Source: Comamonas resistens
GTDB taxonomy: Bacteria > Pseudomonadota > Gammaproteobacteria > Burkholderiales > Burkholderiaceae_C
Length of the DNA: 64,000 nucleotides
NCBI RefSeq assembly: GCF_030064165.1
Contig: NZ_CP125947.1
Span: 3,286,001 to 3,350,000 of the forward strand
Reading direction: 5' to 3'
Shown here: positions 7,918-17,547 of the stretch, in pieces
Layout of the letters: every line of letters begins with the position of its first letter
How positions within the stretch are numbered: position 1 is the first letter of the stretch
Program-made: the position numbers and the translations under genes
Notes under the pieces: generated by a model
Told to the model about the DNA's origin: nothing
Databases searched by the model: none
What the model saw: only the letters and a program-made list of their open reading frames with translations

Positions 7918-9588
7918 TCAGGCAGCAACCGCTTCTACAGTTGCCGGAGCACGTTGCACTCCCGAGATGATGGCGCGAAGCGAGGCAGACACGATATTGG
8001 CATCCACCCCAACGCCGTAGCAGACCTGCTCGTCATCGACGCGCAGCTCCACGTAGGCAATCGCCTTGGCATTCGCACCTTCGCCAATCGCATGCTCGGC
8101 GTAATTGAGCACACGCACATTGCGACTCACGGCTGCCGAGAGCGACTGCACAAAGGCATCAATGGGGCCCGTACCTTCGCCTTCCAAAAAATATTTCTCG
8201 CCTCCCACTTCAATTTCAGCGGTCATGTTGACGACCCCATCCGCCTCCTGCAAGCGGTACTGGGGCGCCTTGACCGTGTTCACAGCGTATTCACGCTGGA
8301 ACAAGTCCCACAGGTCGGCAGCCGACAATTCCTTGCCGCTGGCGTCCATCTCTCGCTGCACAACCTGGCTGAATTCGATCTGCAAGCGACGGGGCAGCTG
8401 CAGACCGAACTCGCTCTCGAGCAGATAGGCAATACCGCCTTTGCCCGACTGGCTGTTGACGCGAATCACAGCCTCATAGCTACGACCCAGATCCTTTGGA
8501 TCGATAGGCAAATAAGGCATATCCCAGATATCGCCATCCTTGTGAGCGGCGAAGGCCTTCTTGATGGCATCCTGGTGGGAGCCGGAGAAGGAGGTGTAGA
8601 CCAGATCACCCACGTAAGGGTGACGCGGATGCACGGGCAACTGGTTGCAATGCTCAACCGTTGCTCGGATATCGTCGATATTGGAGAAATCCAGGCCGGG
8701 ATTCACACCCTGGATATACATATTGAGGGCAACGTTGACCACATCGAGATTGCCGGTGCGCTCGCCATTGCCAAACAAACAACCTTCGAGGCGATCGGCA
8801 CCAGCCATCAGCGACAACTCGGCGGCTGCGGTACCAGTACCGCGGTCATTGTGGGGATGCACCGAGATCACCACGCTGTCACGGCGCTCGATATTGCGGT
8901 GCGTCCACTCCACCATGTCGGCAAAGATATTGGGCGTGGAATGCTCCACCGTGGTGGGCAAGTTGATGATGCACTTGTTCTCGGGCGTGGGCTGCCACAC
9001 GGCAGTCACGGCATCGATCACACGCTTGGAGAACTCCAGCTCGGTATCCGAATACATCTCGGGCGAATACTGGAAGGTCCATTGGGTCTGCGGATACTGA
9101 GCTGCTATGTCCTTGAACATCTGGGCATTGATGGTGGCCAACTCCACAATCTCATCCTCGCTCATATTCAGCACCACGCGGCGCATCACGGGCGCGGTGG
9201 CGTTGTAGAGGTGAACGATGGCACGGGGCACCCCCTCCAGTGCCTCGAAAGTGCGGCGAATCAGATGCTCACGCGCCTGGGTCAGCACCTGGATCGTCAC
9301 ATCATCGGGAATGCGGTTTTCATCGATGAGCTTGCGCAGAAAGTCAAACTCCACTTGCGATGCCGAAGGGAAGCCCACTTCGATTTCCTTGAAGCCGATC
9401 TTCACCAGCTGCTCGAACATGCGCATCTTGCGCTCGATATCCATGGGCTCGATCAAGGCCTGATTACCGTCGCGCAGGTCCACACTGCACCAGACCGGGG
9501 GCTTGGTAATCACCGCGTCAGGCCAAGTGCGATGGGTCAAGCGCACGGGAGCGAAAGCACGGTATTTGGTGGAGGGGTTCTGCAACAT
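7918..9588 (-). CDS. leuA: 2-isopropylmalate synthase, long (type 2) form
   Basis: A second leucine-pathway synthase, 556 residues, from the other LeuA subfamily. Its N-terminus [10 protein letters not shown] and the motif [15 protein letters not shown] are typical of the long form found in yeast, actinobacteria and some proteobacteria. The metal site reads [11 protein letters not shown], and a regulatory domain follows at about 420-556. It is only distantly related to the neighbouring short leuA, so it did not arise by a recent tandem duplication. A leader peptide and terminator upstream (9647-9769) make it the leucine-attenuated copy. Confidence 0.92.
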   Translation of the reverse strand: MLQNPSTKYRAFAPVRLTHRTWPDAVITKPPVWCSVDLRDGNQALIEPMDIERKMRMFEQLVKIGFKEIEVGFPSASQVEFDFLRKLIDENRIPDDVTIQVLTQAREHLIRRTFEALEGVPRAIVHLYNATAPVMRRVVLNMSEDEIVELATINAQMFKDIAAQYPQTQWTFQYSPEMYSDTELEFSKRVIDAVTAVWQPTPENKCIINLPTTVEHSTPNIFADMVEWTHRNIERRDSVVISVHPHNDRGTGTAAAELSLMAGADRLEGCLFGNGERTGNLDVVNVALNMYIQGVNPGLDFSNIDDIRATVEHCNQLPVHPRHPYVGDLVYTSFSGSHQDAIKKAFAAHKDGDIWDMPYLPIDPKDLGRSYEAVIRVNSQSGKGGIAYLLESEFGLQLPRRLQIEFSQVVQREMDASGKELSAADLWDLFQREYAVNTVKAPQYRLQEADGVVNMTAEIEVGGEKYFLEGEGTGPIDAFVQSLSAAVSRNVRVLNYAEHAIGEGANAKAIAYVELRVDDEQVCYGVGVDANIVSASLRAIISGVQRAPATVEAVAA

Positions 9589-9646
9589 GGTCAGTCTCTT
9601 GAATGGAATTGGAAAAAGTGAAAACCCAATCAGCGACGCCCAAACG

Positions 9647-9680
9647 CAAAAACGGCCCGTCGCTGTAGCTACGGGCCGTC
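9647..9680 (-). terminator. Attenuator terminator of the leu leader
   Basis: On the minus strand, ACGGCCCGT pairs with ACGGGCCGT across a 10-base loop, followed by TTTTTG. It lies between the leader ORF and leuA. GCCCGT in its 5' arm can also pair with ACGGGC inside the leader coding region (9727-9732), which would be an antiterminator. Confidence 0.8.
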
Positions 9681-9715
9681 GAGTAGGTGTGTGTCTGTAC
9701 GTTTGTACGCGCGCG

Positions 9716-9769
9716 CTACTTCCTCTGCCCGTTGGACATTAGTAGTAGAGCTAGCGACAGGTTTTGCAT
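9716..9769 (-). CDS. Leucine-rich leader peptide (leuA attenuator)
   Basis: A 17-codon ORF encoding [17 protein letters not shown]. Five codons are Leu, four of them the rare CTA, including three CTA in a row at 9740-9748. This layout, with a terminator 36 bases downstream of the stop and leuA behind it, is that of a classical ribosome-mediated attenuator: a ribosome stalled for charged tRNA-Leu would favour read-through. The site ahead of the ATG is a weak AAGTGA. It is too short for routine ORF calling. I have not folded the RNA. Confidence 0.8.
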   Translation of the reverse strand: MQNLSLALLLMSNGQRK

Positions 9770-9825
9770 ACGGATCACTTTAACACAAGAAAAGTTGACA
9801 AGAGCAAGATTTTTGCGCCGCAGCG

Positions 9826-10695
9826 TCAATCATCATGCAGCCCACGCTCATCGGGCTCATCCTTGCTGGTTGCCACGATGCTCACCTGCTCACCCTTGGC
9901 CCGGCGCCACACATAGATCACATAGCCCGAAATGGAGTAGCCCACAAACACCAGGAACAGCATGGTTGCAGGCTCCACACTGACCACTGCCATCAGCAGG
10001 GCCACTACGACCAGCGAGACAAAAGGCATGCTCTTGGCTCCACCAATGTCCTTGAAGCTGTAGTAGGGAATGTTGGTAACCATGGTCAGGCCGGCAAACA
10101 AAGTGATGGCGAACATGATCCACGACAGATCGGCCCTATCCGTGGGATAGCCCCCGAACCAGGAAATCACATCGCCAAAGATGGGCACATCGCGGTGCGA
10201 GACCATGAGTGCGCTGGTCAACCAGATGAACCCTGCCACAAGCGCCGCCGCGGCAGGCGAAGGCATGCCTTGGAAGTAGCGCTTGTCTACCACACCCGTG
10301 TTGACATTGAAACGTGCCAGACGCAACGCAGCACAGGCGCAATAAACGAAGGCCGCAATCCAGCCCCATCGTCCCAGGGGACGCAGTGCCCATTCATAGG
10401 CAATCAAAGCCGGAGCCGCACCAAAAGACACCATGTCTGACAGCGAGTCCATCTGCTCGCCAAACGCGCTTTGCGTGTGCGTCATGCGCGCCACACGGCC
10501 GTCCAGACTGTCGAGCACCATGGCGCAGAACACGCCCACGGCCGCCAGCTCGAACTTGTTGTTCATGGCCATCACGATGGCGTAAAAGCCACCAAACAGT
10601 GCAGCCAAGGTAAATAGATTGGGCAGCACATAAATACCTTTGCGCAGCTTGCGCGAAGCGCCACCAATCTCGCCAGACTCATTGCTGTTCTGCAT
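9826..10695 (-). CDS. pssA: CDP-diacylglycerol--serine O-phosphatidyltransferase
   Basis: Membrane enzyme making phosphatidylserine, the precursor of phosphatidylethanolamine. The 289-residue protein has about eight membrane segments and the complete CDP-alcohol phosphotransferase signature in the first third: D-G-x2-A-R-x8-G-x3-D-x3-D, read as D-G-R-V-A-R ... G-E-Q-M-D-S-L-S-D. The start at 10695 was chosen because GGAGG lies 8 bases upstream; the outer start at 10719 has none. It sits between ilvC and leuA, an arrangement I associate with beta-proteobacteria, but the ilvC terminator suggests separate transcription. Confidence 0.92.
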   Translation of the reverse strand: MQNSNESGEIGGASRKLRKGIYVLPNLFTLAALFGGFYAIVMAMNNKFELAAVGVFCAMVLDSLDGRVARMTHTQSAFGEQMDSLSDMVSFGAAPALIAYEWALRPLGRWGWIAAFVYCACAALRLARFNVNTGVVDKRYFQGMPSPAAAALVAGFIWLTSALMVSHRDVPIFGDVISWFGGYPTDRADLSWIMFAITLFAGLTMVTNIPYYSFKDIGGAKSMPFVSLVVVALLMAVVSVEPATMLFLVFVGYSISGYVIYVWRRAKGEQVSIVATSKDEPDERGLHDD

Positions 10696-10821
10696 TAAAC
10701 AGACCTCCAGTGCTTGCATGTCAATCGCATGCAGCTATTAAAACCATAGTATTTTAAGCAATACCGCATTGGCAATGCCTACTGGAGCCAGTGTACCCGC
10801 CAGCCATGCTGTACTTGGAAT

Positions 10822-10848
10822 GAAAAAGGCCACCCTGGGGTGGCCTCT
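10822..10848 (-). terminator. Terminator after ilvC
   Basis: On the minus strand, GGCCACCC and GGGTGGCC form a stem followed by TTTTTCA, 45 bases behind the ilvC stop. It closes the ilvBHC unit. Confidence 0.85.
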
Positions 10849-10891
10849 TGCTGACAGGTTTCATCGAGCCTGAGCCCGATGAGATCTGCCA

Positions 10892-11938
<1,047 letters not shown>

Positions 11939-11982
11939 TTAAAAAGGTTTGTTCAGATTCAAAAACGCCGCAAAGACAGCGA

Positions 11983-12474
11983 TTAGACACGCAGAATGCG
12001 TTCGCCACGGCCAATACCCGAGGCACCTGTACGCACTGTCTCCAGAATGGCAGTACGGTCCAGCGCTTGCAGGAAGGCGTCGTTCTTGGACTGGTCGCCC
12101 GTCAGCTCGACGGTGTAGCTCTTTTCGGTGACGTCGATGATGCGCCCACGGAAGATGTCGGCCATGCGCTTCATTTCCTCGCGCTCCTTGCCCACGGCAC
12201 GCACCTTGACCATCATCAACTCACGTTCGGTATACGAGCCTTCGGTCAGGTCCACCACCTTCACCACTTCAATCAGGCGGTTCAGATGCTTGGTGATCTG
12301 CTCGATGACATCGTCCGAACCCGTGGTCAGAATGGTCATGCGCGACAGCGACGGGTCTTCCGTCGGCGCCACAGTCAGGGATTCGATGTTGTAGCCGCGG
12401 GCAGAAAACAGGCCCACGACGCGCGACAGTGCTCCTGGCTCGTTCTCGAGCAGCACGGCAATAATGTGTTTCAT
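11983..12474 (-). CDS. ilvH: Acetolactate synthase small (regulatory) subunit
   Basis: Regulatory partner of IlvB that confers valine feedback and raises activity. The 163-residue product opens M-K-H-I-I-A-V-L-L-E-N-E-P-G-A-L-S-R-V-V-G-L-F, the ACT domain with the valine-binding loop, and ends with the ALS_ss_C domain. The start at 12474 gives this standard N-terminus. The 160-base gap to ilvB holds a hairpin and a repeat remnant, so the ratio of the two subunits may be adjusted there. Confidence 0.94.
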   Translation of the reverse strand: MKHIIAVLLENEPGALSRVVGLFSARGYNIESLTVAPTEDPSLSRMTILTTGSDDVIEQITKHLNRLIEVVKVVDLTEGSYTERELMMVKVRAVGKEREEMKRMADIFRGRIIDVTEKSYTVELTGDQSKNDAFLQALDRTAILETVRTGASGIGRGERILRV

Positions 12475-12566
12475 TGGGAGATTCCTCTTTTCGCCGCCCT
12501 CCCCTGACACCGGTAAGTGCCAAGCTTGGCGGGCAATAGATTCGTCAAAAATATCGCTATAAAGAA

Positions 12567-12585
12567 TATAGCTGCTAGCGCTTAC
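12567..12585 (-). repeat. Remnant of the TTGATAGCTG repeat family
   Basis: ATATAGCTGCTAGCGCTTA between ilvB and ilvH resembles the TTGATAGCTG-N3-GCGCTT end of the elements at 36649 and 63486. Only one end is clear. Confidence 0.4.
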
Positions 12586-12599
12586 TTTACTTTGACTTC

Positions 12600-12626
12600 A
12601 TGTCGATTTCATTCACAAATCGACAT
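12600..12626. repeat. Perfect inverted repeat between ilvB and ilvH
   Basis: ATGTCGATTT at 12600-12609 and AAATCGACAT at 12617-12626 form a perfect 10-bp stem with a 7-base loop, 9 bases behind the ilvB stop. There is no T-run, so it could be an RNA-stabilising or processing hairpin within the ilvB-ilvH message. Confidence 0.55.
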
Positions 12627-12634
12627 ATCAGTCA

Positions 12635-14422
12635 TCACAAATCGTCAGCACCCAACAGCATTTCCGTGATGCCGCGGCCTGCCTGCACCATCGGGAACAC
12701 GTTCTCCGTAGGATCGGTGCGGAAGTCCAGGAACACGGTCTTGCTTTCCTCGCGCACGATACGGCGGGCCTCGCGCAGAGCCCCTTCCACATCGGCGGGG
12801 TTTTCGACCAGCAGGCCACGATGCCCATAAGCCTCGGCCAGCTTCACAAAGTCAGGCAGCGAGTCCATATAGCTGCTGGAGTAGCGGCCCGAGTACTCAA
12901 TTTCCTGCCACTGGCGCACCATGCCCAGGAAACGGTTGTTCAGCGCGCAGATCACCACAGGCGTGTTGTACTGCTTGCAGGTCGCCAGCTCCTGAATGTT
13001 CATCTGGATCGAGCCTTCACCCGTGATACAGAAGACTTCAGAGTCTGGCTTGGCCAGCTTGATGCCCATGGCATAGGGCAGGCCCACACCCATGGTGCCC
13101 AGGCCGCCGGAATTGATCCAGCGGCGCGGCTCGTCAAAGCGGTAGTACTGCGCGGCCCACATCTGGTGCTGCCCCACATCGGAGGTGATGTAGGTGTCGG
13201 CATCCTTGGTCATGTTCCACAGCGTGTCGACCACGAACTGGGGCTTGATCACCTCGGTATTGGCCTTGTCGTAGCTCAGGCAGTCGCGGCTGCGCCAGCC
13301 TTCGATGGTATTCCACCACTGCCCCAGGGCCGCCTCGTCAGGGCGCTGAGTCGCTTCGCGCAGCATGGCGATCAGCTCGGTCAGCACATCCTTGACATCG
13401 CCCACGATGGGCACATCCACCTTCACACGCTTGGAGATGGAGGAAGGATCAATGTCGATGTGGATGATCTTGCGCTCCACCGACATGAAGTGCTTGGGGT
13501 TGCCGATCACACGGTCGTCAAAGCGCGCACCCACCGCCAGCAGCACGTCACAGTTCTGCATGGCATTGTTGGCTTCGATCGTGCCGTGCATGCCCAGCAT
13601 GCCCAGGAACTTCTTGTCGCTGGCCGGATAGGCGCCCAGGCCCATCAGCGTGTGCGTCACGGGGTAGCCCAGCATGTCGACCAGGGTACGCAGCTCGTTG
13701 CAGGCATTGCCCAGCAATACGCCACCGCCGGTGTAGATATAGGGGCGCTTGGCCGTCAGCAGCAACTGCAGCGCCTTGCGGATCTGGCCCGCATGGCCCT
13801 TCTTGACCGGGTTGTACGAGCGCATTTCCACTTTTTCGGGATAGCCGGTGTACAGCGCCTTCTTGAAGGAGACGTCCTTGGGGATATCCACCACCACGGG
13901 GCCGGGACGGCCGGTACGGGCAATGTGGAAAGCCTTTTTCATGGTCTCGGCCAGGTCGCGCACATCCTTGACCAGGAAGTTGTGCTTGACGATGGGACGA
14001 GTGATACCGACGGTGTCGCACTCCTGGAACGCATCGGTACCGATGTAATTGGTCGACGTCTGACCGGCCACCACCACCATGGGGATGGAGTCGGTGTAAG
14101 CAGTCGCGATACCGGTAACCGCATTCGTCAGGCCGGGGCCGGAAGTCACGAGGGCGACGCCCACTTCACCAGTGGCACGCGCAAAACCGTCGGCGGCGTG
14201 CACGGCAGCCTGCTCATGGCGCACCAGCACATGCTGAATGCTGTCTTGCTTGTAAAGCGCGTCGTAGATATAGAGAACAGCCCCGCCTGGGTAGCCCCAC
14301 AGATGCTTGACACCTTCGGCTTGCAGAGACTTGATGAGGATTTCGGAGCCCATCAATTCCTGGGCGCCCTTGGGGGAGGATGCGGCGGCTGCGGAGGCCA
14401 GCTCGGCTTTGGAGATTTCCAT
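12635..14422 (-). CDS. ilvB: Acetolactate synthase large (catalytic) subunit
   Basis: Thiamine-diphosphate enzyme making acetolactate and acetohydroxybutyrate. The 595-residue product has the activating Glu in V-R-H-E-Q-A-A-V-H-A-A-D-G-F-A-R, a central FAD-binding domain, and the ThDP/Mg motif as G-E-G-S-I-Q-M-N. The usual first acidic residue Asp is Glu here, a change I recall from other beta-proteobacterial enzymes. The extreme N-terminus carries an Ala-rich stretch ahead of the first domain. The ATG at 14422 is preceded by AAAGG. An in-frame TTG lies 6 bases further out. Confidence 0.94.
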   Translation of the reverse strand: MEISKAELASAAAASSPKGAQELMGSEILIKSLQAEGVKHLWGYPGGAVLYIYDALYKQDSIQHVLVRHEQAAVHAADGFARATGEVGVALVTSGPGLTNAVTGIATAYTDSIPMVVVAGQTSTNYIGTDAFQECDTVGITRPIVKHNFLVKDVRDLAETMKKAFHIARTGRPGPVVVDIPKDVSFKKALYTGYPEKVEMRSYNPVKKGHAGQIRKALQLLLTAKRPYIYTGGGVLLGNACNELRTLVDMLGYPVTHTLMGLGAYPASDKKFLGMLGMHGTIEANNAMQNCDVLLAVGARFDDRVIGNPKHFMSVERKIIHIDIDPSSISKRVKVDVPIVGDVKDVLTELIAMLREATQRPDEAALGQWWNTIEGWRSRDCLSYDKANTEVIKPQFVVDTLWNMTKDADTYITSDVGQHQMWAAQYYRFDEPRRWINSGGLGTMGVGLPYAMGIKLAKPDSEVFCITGEGSIQMNIQELATCKQYNTPVVICALNNRFLGMVRQWQEIEYSGRYSSSYMDSLPDFVKLAEAYGHRGLLVENPADVEGALREARRIVREESKTVFLDFRTDPTENVFPMVQAGRGITEMLLGADDL

Positions 14423-14569
14423 GATCAACCTTTGTGAATTTCTCTAACGAAAAACCTTCGGTGCCCTTAGCCTGAAGCCCTTGTGAGGCCGGTTTAGGAC
14501 TTAAGACCACAAGCCATGGGCGTTCGTGTATACGCCGGACCGTGATCCGTTTGCTTCTTTAAGTTGGAA

Positions 14570-14598
14570 ACATTATCGCACTGCAACAAGACCTTCAA
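14570..14598 (-). promoter_or_regulatory. Candidate promoter of ilvBHC
   Basis: On the minus strand, TTGAAG (14593-14598) and TAATGT (14570-14575) stand 17 bases apart; GATAAT overlaps the second box. This would leave a leader of about 140 bases before ilvB. I found no branched-chain-rich leader peptide in it. The only short ORF with a plausible position encodes M-A-C-G-L-K-S. Confidence 0.35.
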
Positions 14599-14684
14599 CT
14601 GCAGTACGCTAAAAAACATCAAGCGATGCCATAATCGCTCATTTTTCGCCGACCGGTAACCGGCTTCTCCAGGGTTTTCTTCTC

Positions 14685-15251
14685 TTGGCCACAGAACAAG
14701 AACTGACTGCATTCTTCAAGGACGTTGAAAAGCGCGCATTCAAGCGCAGCTTCTTCCATGTCCGTGATGAAGATGCGGCCCTGGATATCGTTCAGGACAG
14801 CATGCTCAAGCTGGCTCAGCACTATGGCGACAAGCCGATGCAGGAGCTGCCCATGCTGTTTCAACGCATTCTCTCCAACTGCACCCTGGATTGGTTTCGC
14901 CGTCAGAAGACACAAAAAGCGGTCTTCACCCATTTCAGCGATCTTGAGTCTTCCGACGAAGATGGAGATTTCAACTGGCTCGACACCTACGCCACCAATC
15001 GTGACGACTCCGAGTCCCTCAATGCAGAGAGCCTGACCGAGCGCAAGCAGGTTCTGCAAAGCATAGAAAAAGAAATACAAGAGTTACCGGCGCGTCAACG
15101 GGAGGCTTTCCTCATGCGTTATTGGGAGGAGATGGATGTCGCCGAGACCGCTGCCGCCATGGGCTGCTCAGAGGGTAGTGTTAAAACACATTGTTTCCGC
15201 GCCATACAAACATTGAGCAAGGCACTCAAGGCCAAAGGAATCGAGTTATGA
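14685..15251 (+). CDS. ECF-type RNA polymerase sigma factor
   Basis: A 188-residue sigma-70 family factor with region 2 (A-A-L-D-I-V-Q-D-S-M-L-K-L-A at about 27-40, then W-F-R-R-Q-K-T) and region 4 (L-P-A-R-Q-R-E-A-F-L-M-R-Y-W-E-E, then C-S-E-G-S-V-K-T-H-C-F-R-A). An acidic linker (D-L-E-S-S-D-E-D-G-D-F) joins them. The start is TTG at 14685, giving M-A-T-E-Q-E-L; the next ATG (14758) would cut into region 2. Its stop overlaps the start of the DUF3619 gene (ATGA), so the two are translationally coupled, as sigma/anti-sigma pairs often are. Confidence 0.85.
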   Translation: MATEQELTAFFKDVEKRAFKRSFFHVRDEDAALDIVQDSMLKLAQHYGDKPMQELPMLFQRILSNCTLDWFRRQKTQKAVFTHFSDLESSDEDGDFNWLDTYATNRDDSESLNAESLTERKQVLQSIEKEIQELPARQREAFLMRYWEEMDVAETAAAMGCSEGSVKTHCFRAIQTLSKALKAKGIEL

Positions 15252-15703
15252 AATCTGCGCCCACTCTCCGGCAAGAACAGGCTGCCGATCGTATCGCCCG
15301 TCATATCACTGCGCGTCTCAGTGAGGGCGAAGCCTTGCTCCCTTACGAAGTGACCGAGCGACTGCGTGCTTCGCGAGAGCGCGCCATCTCCGAGCGTCGC
15401 CGTGAAATCTCCGTTCTGCATACCCAGGCCAGCACTGCGGCCTCCGCTCATGGTCACACCATGACGCTGGGCACGCCTGAAAGCGAAGGCAACGGCTGGT
15501 GGCGCACGCTGATTTCTGCCATACCGGTTTTCGCACTGATTGCCGGCCTGGTGGTTTATAACGCTCCATCTGACCAGAGTCTGCTGAACGAGGTGACCGA
15601 AGTCGATACCGCCTTGCTGACCGACGACCTGCCGCCCGCCGCCTACGCCGACCCTGGCTTCATCCAATACCTCAAGACCTCTGCCACCAGCTCAGAGCAT
15701 TGA
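15248..15703 (+). CDS. DUF3619-family single-pass membrane protein
   Basis: A 151-residue protein with a charged, helical cytoplasmic half (residues 1-85, rich in Arg and Glu), one membrane segment (about 88-106, L-I-S-A-I-P-V-F-A-L-I-A-G-L-V-V-Y) and an acidic outer tail. Function is unknown. The architecture and the 4-base overlap with the ECF sigma factor are those of a membrane anti-sigma factor, but I see no ZAS zinc motif (H-x3-C-x2-C), so this role is inference. The ATG at 15248 was chosen for the ATGA overlap. Confidence 0.75.
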   Translation: MKSAPTLRQEQAADRIARHITARLSEGEALLPYEVTERLRASRERAISERRREISVLHTQASTAASAHGHTMTLGTPESEGNGWWRTLISAIPVFALIAGLVVYNAPSDQSLLNEVTEVDTALLTDDLPPAAYADPGFIQYLKTSATSSEH

Positions 15704-15723
15704 TACACCCGACAACTGTCTGA

Positions 15724-16566
15724 ATGCCTTCTGAAAACCGCACCTCTTTGCCACCCGTCAACAGCGCCGCCATCATGGCGGCGATGTTGTTGATAGCCCT
15801 GGGCTACACAGGCTGGAATGTGGTGCAGCAGGTGCGACTGGCCCCAAGCTCCGTTCCGCCTGCCACGGTTGCGGCCTCCAAGGCTGTTCACGCTGACCCC
15901 AGCACCCGCCAGAAAACCTCCGCCATGGCGGCCGGGCCGCGCTGGGCCGAGCTCAGCCGCCATCAGCGCGACGTTCTGGAGCCCCTGGAAGAACGCTGGC
16001 CCATGATTGGCGCCGGCCAAAAGCGCCGCTGGATGGCGCTGGCAGACGGCTTTGACAAGCTCAGCGAACGCGAGCAGGAAAAGCTGCGCAGCCGCATGGA
16101 ATCCTGGTCCAGCCTGAGCGCAGCCCAACGCAACCAGGCCCGGCTGAACTTCGCCATCACCAACAATCTGGCCACCGACAAGCAGGCTCAATGGGAAGCC
16201 TATCAGGCGCTGAGCGACGAGGAAAAGCGGATGCTGGCGGCTCGCGCCGCCCCCAAGGTGGTGACGGTCGCTCCGGCCATCAAACCCATCCCCCAAAAGA
16301 AACTGGCCCGTATTCCTGCGGCGACAGCCACCCCCAGCAATGTGCCGAATCTGCCCAAGATTCCCCCCGCCACCATTCACCACCCGCCGCCACCGGTGCC
16401 CGCCACTCCGGCCATGGTGGAGACACATCCTGTGCGTACTCCGTCCATCATCGTCGAGACGGCGCCTGTGGATATTCCCCGCGCCACCCCCACGACTTTG
16501 CCGCCACTCGATGCGCCAGCGCAAGAATCAGGTTCGAGCCAGGGCAGCAGCCTTCAGGGCAACTAA
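15724..16566 (+). CDS. DUF3106-family protein with membrane anchor
   Basis: A 280-residue protein. An N-terminal membrane segment (about 13-30) is followed by the DUF3106 region (about 70-170, W-A-E-L-S-R-H-Q-R-D-V-L-E-P-L and R-R-W-M-A-L-A-D-G-F), a tandem of short Trp-containing helical blocks. The C-terminal 100 residues are rich in Pro, Thr and Ala, as in an envelope-spanning linker. It is the third gene of the sigma cluster, 20 bases behind DUF3619. No biochemical role is known to me; the periplasmic placement is inferred from the anchor. Confidence 0.78.
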   Translation: MPSENRTSLPPVNSAAIMAAMLLIALGYTGWNVVQQVRLAPSSVPPATVAASKAVHADPSTRQKTSAMAAGPRWAELSRHQRDVLEPLEERWPMIGAGQKRRWMALADGFDKLSEREQEKLRSRMESWSSLSAAQRNQARLNFAITNNLATDKQAQWEAYQALSDEEKRMLAARAAPKVVTVAPAIKPIPQKKLARIPAATATPSNVPNLPKIPPATIHHPPPPVPATPAMVETHPVRTPSIIVETAPVDIPRATPTTLPPLDAPAQESGSSQGSSLQGN

Positions 16567-16587
16567 AGTGCCCTCTACAATGCCCTC

Positions 16588-17136
16588 ATGCAGCAAGAAT
16601 TACCGGCTCGCGAGGGCAACACCGCCCCTTCCGACACCCCAGTATTGATAGCACCCGGCCTGCGCCGCAGAATGGCTTGCTGGCTTTATGAGGGCATGCT
16701 GCTGTTTGGTGTGATCTTTATTGCCGGTTATCTGTTCAGCACCCTGTCGCAAACGCGCAATGCGCTGGACAATCGCCACGCGCTGCAGGCCTTCATGCTG
16801 GTAGTGCTGGGAATTTACTTTGTCTGGTTCTGGAGCAAGGGTCAGACCCTGGCCATGAAAACCTGGCATATCCGCGTTGTGGATGCAGCGGGCCGCCCTC
16901 TGACTCAGACCCGCGCCCTGCTGCGTTATGCGGCCAGCTGGATGTGGTGGTTGCCACCGCTGGCCGTGCTCTATCCTCTGGGCCTGCCGCCACTGGAAGT
17001 GCTGATCCTGCTCATGGGCTGGGTCCTGATCTGGGCTCTGCTCAGCCGCTTTCACCCACAACGCCAGTTCTGGCACGACGCCTGGGCCGGCACGCGACTG
17101 ATTCACCAAGAGCCCGCACCCAAGCGTATTCGCTAA
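16588..17136 (+). CDS. RDD-family membrane protein
   Basis: A 182-residue integral membrane protein. The RDD domain begins with G-L-R-R-R-M-A-C-W-L-Y-E-G and contains about four hydrophobic segments, with the family's T-L-A-M-K-T-W-H-I-R-V-V-D block in the centre and a typical R-F-H-P-Q-R-Q-F-W-H-D ending. RDD proteins are thought to be transporters or membrane partners; the substrate is unknown. It follows the DUF3106 gene by 21 bases and belongs to the sigma cluster. Confidence 0.85.
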   Translation: MQQELPAREGNTAPSDTPVLIAPGLRRRMACWLYEGMLLFGVIFIAGYLFSTLSQTRNALDNRHALQAFMLVVLGIYFVWFWSKGQTLAMKTWHIRVVDAAGRPLTQTRALLRYAASWMWWLPPLAVLYPLGLPPLEVLILLMGWVLIWALLSRFHPQRQFWHDAWAGTRLIHQEPAPKRIR

Positions 17137-17148
17137 TCACCTTTCCAC

Positions 17149-17547
17149 ATGACCCTGCCTCAGCAAGACCCTGTCAATCCACAAAAAAGCCGCACCGGGC
17201 TGTCACGCTTTCTGCATGCCGGAAAATACTCGCTACAGGGCCTGCAAGCCGCCTGGTTCGAGCCAGCCTTCCGCCAGGAAGTCATCTGTGCCTTTATTCT
17301 GGTACCCGCAGCATTCTGGCTGGGCCAGAGCTGGGAGCAGACAGCGCTGCTGGCCGGCACCGCCATCCTGGTGCTGATCGTGGAGCTGCTCAACACCGGC
17401 ATCGAGGCGGCCATTGACCGCGTGGGCCTGGAATGGCACGAGCTCTCCAAAAAAGCCAAGGACATGGGCACGGCTGCCGTATTCCTTTCCTTGTGGCTAT
17501 GCGGCGCCGTCTGGGCCGCTGCGCTCTATCACCGATTCATTGCATGA
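17149..17547 (+). CDS. dgkA: Diacylglycerol kinase (DgkA type)
   Basis: Small inner-membrane kinase that recycles diacylglycerol to phosphatidic acid. The 132-residue product has three membrane segments and the family core E-L-L-N-T-G-I-E-A-A-I-D-R-V, with the cytoplasmic K-D-M-G-T-A-A-V loop after it. It carries an N-terminal extension of about 20 residues compared with Escherichia coli DgkA. Its stop overlaps the next gene by ATGA at 17544. Confidence 0.93.
   Translation: MTLPQQDPVNPQKSRTGLSRFLHAGKYSLQGLQAAWFEPAFRQEVICAFILVPAAFWLGQSWEQTALLAGTAILVLIVELLNTGIEAAIDRVGLEWHELSKKAKDMGTAAVFLSLWLCGAVWAAALYHRFIA

Noticed and set aside
7954-9621. 555-residue plus-strand ORF opposite the long leuA
   Set aside because: Very long but an antisense shadow: His/Gly/Leu-rich, no domain, and the leuA motifs on the other strand are clear.
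12821-14437. 538-residue plus-strand ORF opposite ilvB
   Set aside because: Same pattern of His- and Gly-rich shadow translation; ilvB is certain.
14438-14684. A branched-chain amino acid attenuator in front of ilvB
   Set aside because: The only short ORF with a suitable position encodes M-A-C-G-L-K-S, which is not rich in Ile, Leu or Val, and no clear terminator precedes ilvB.
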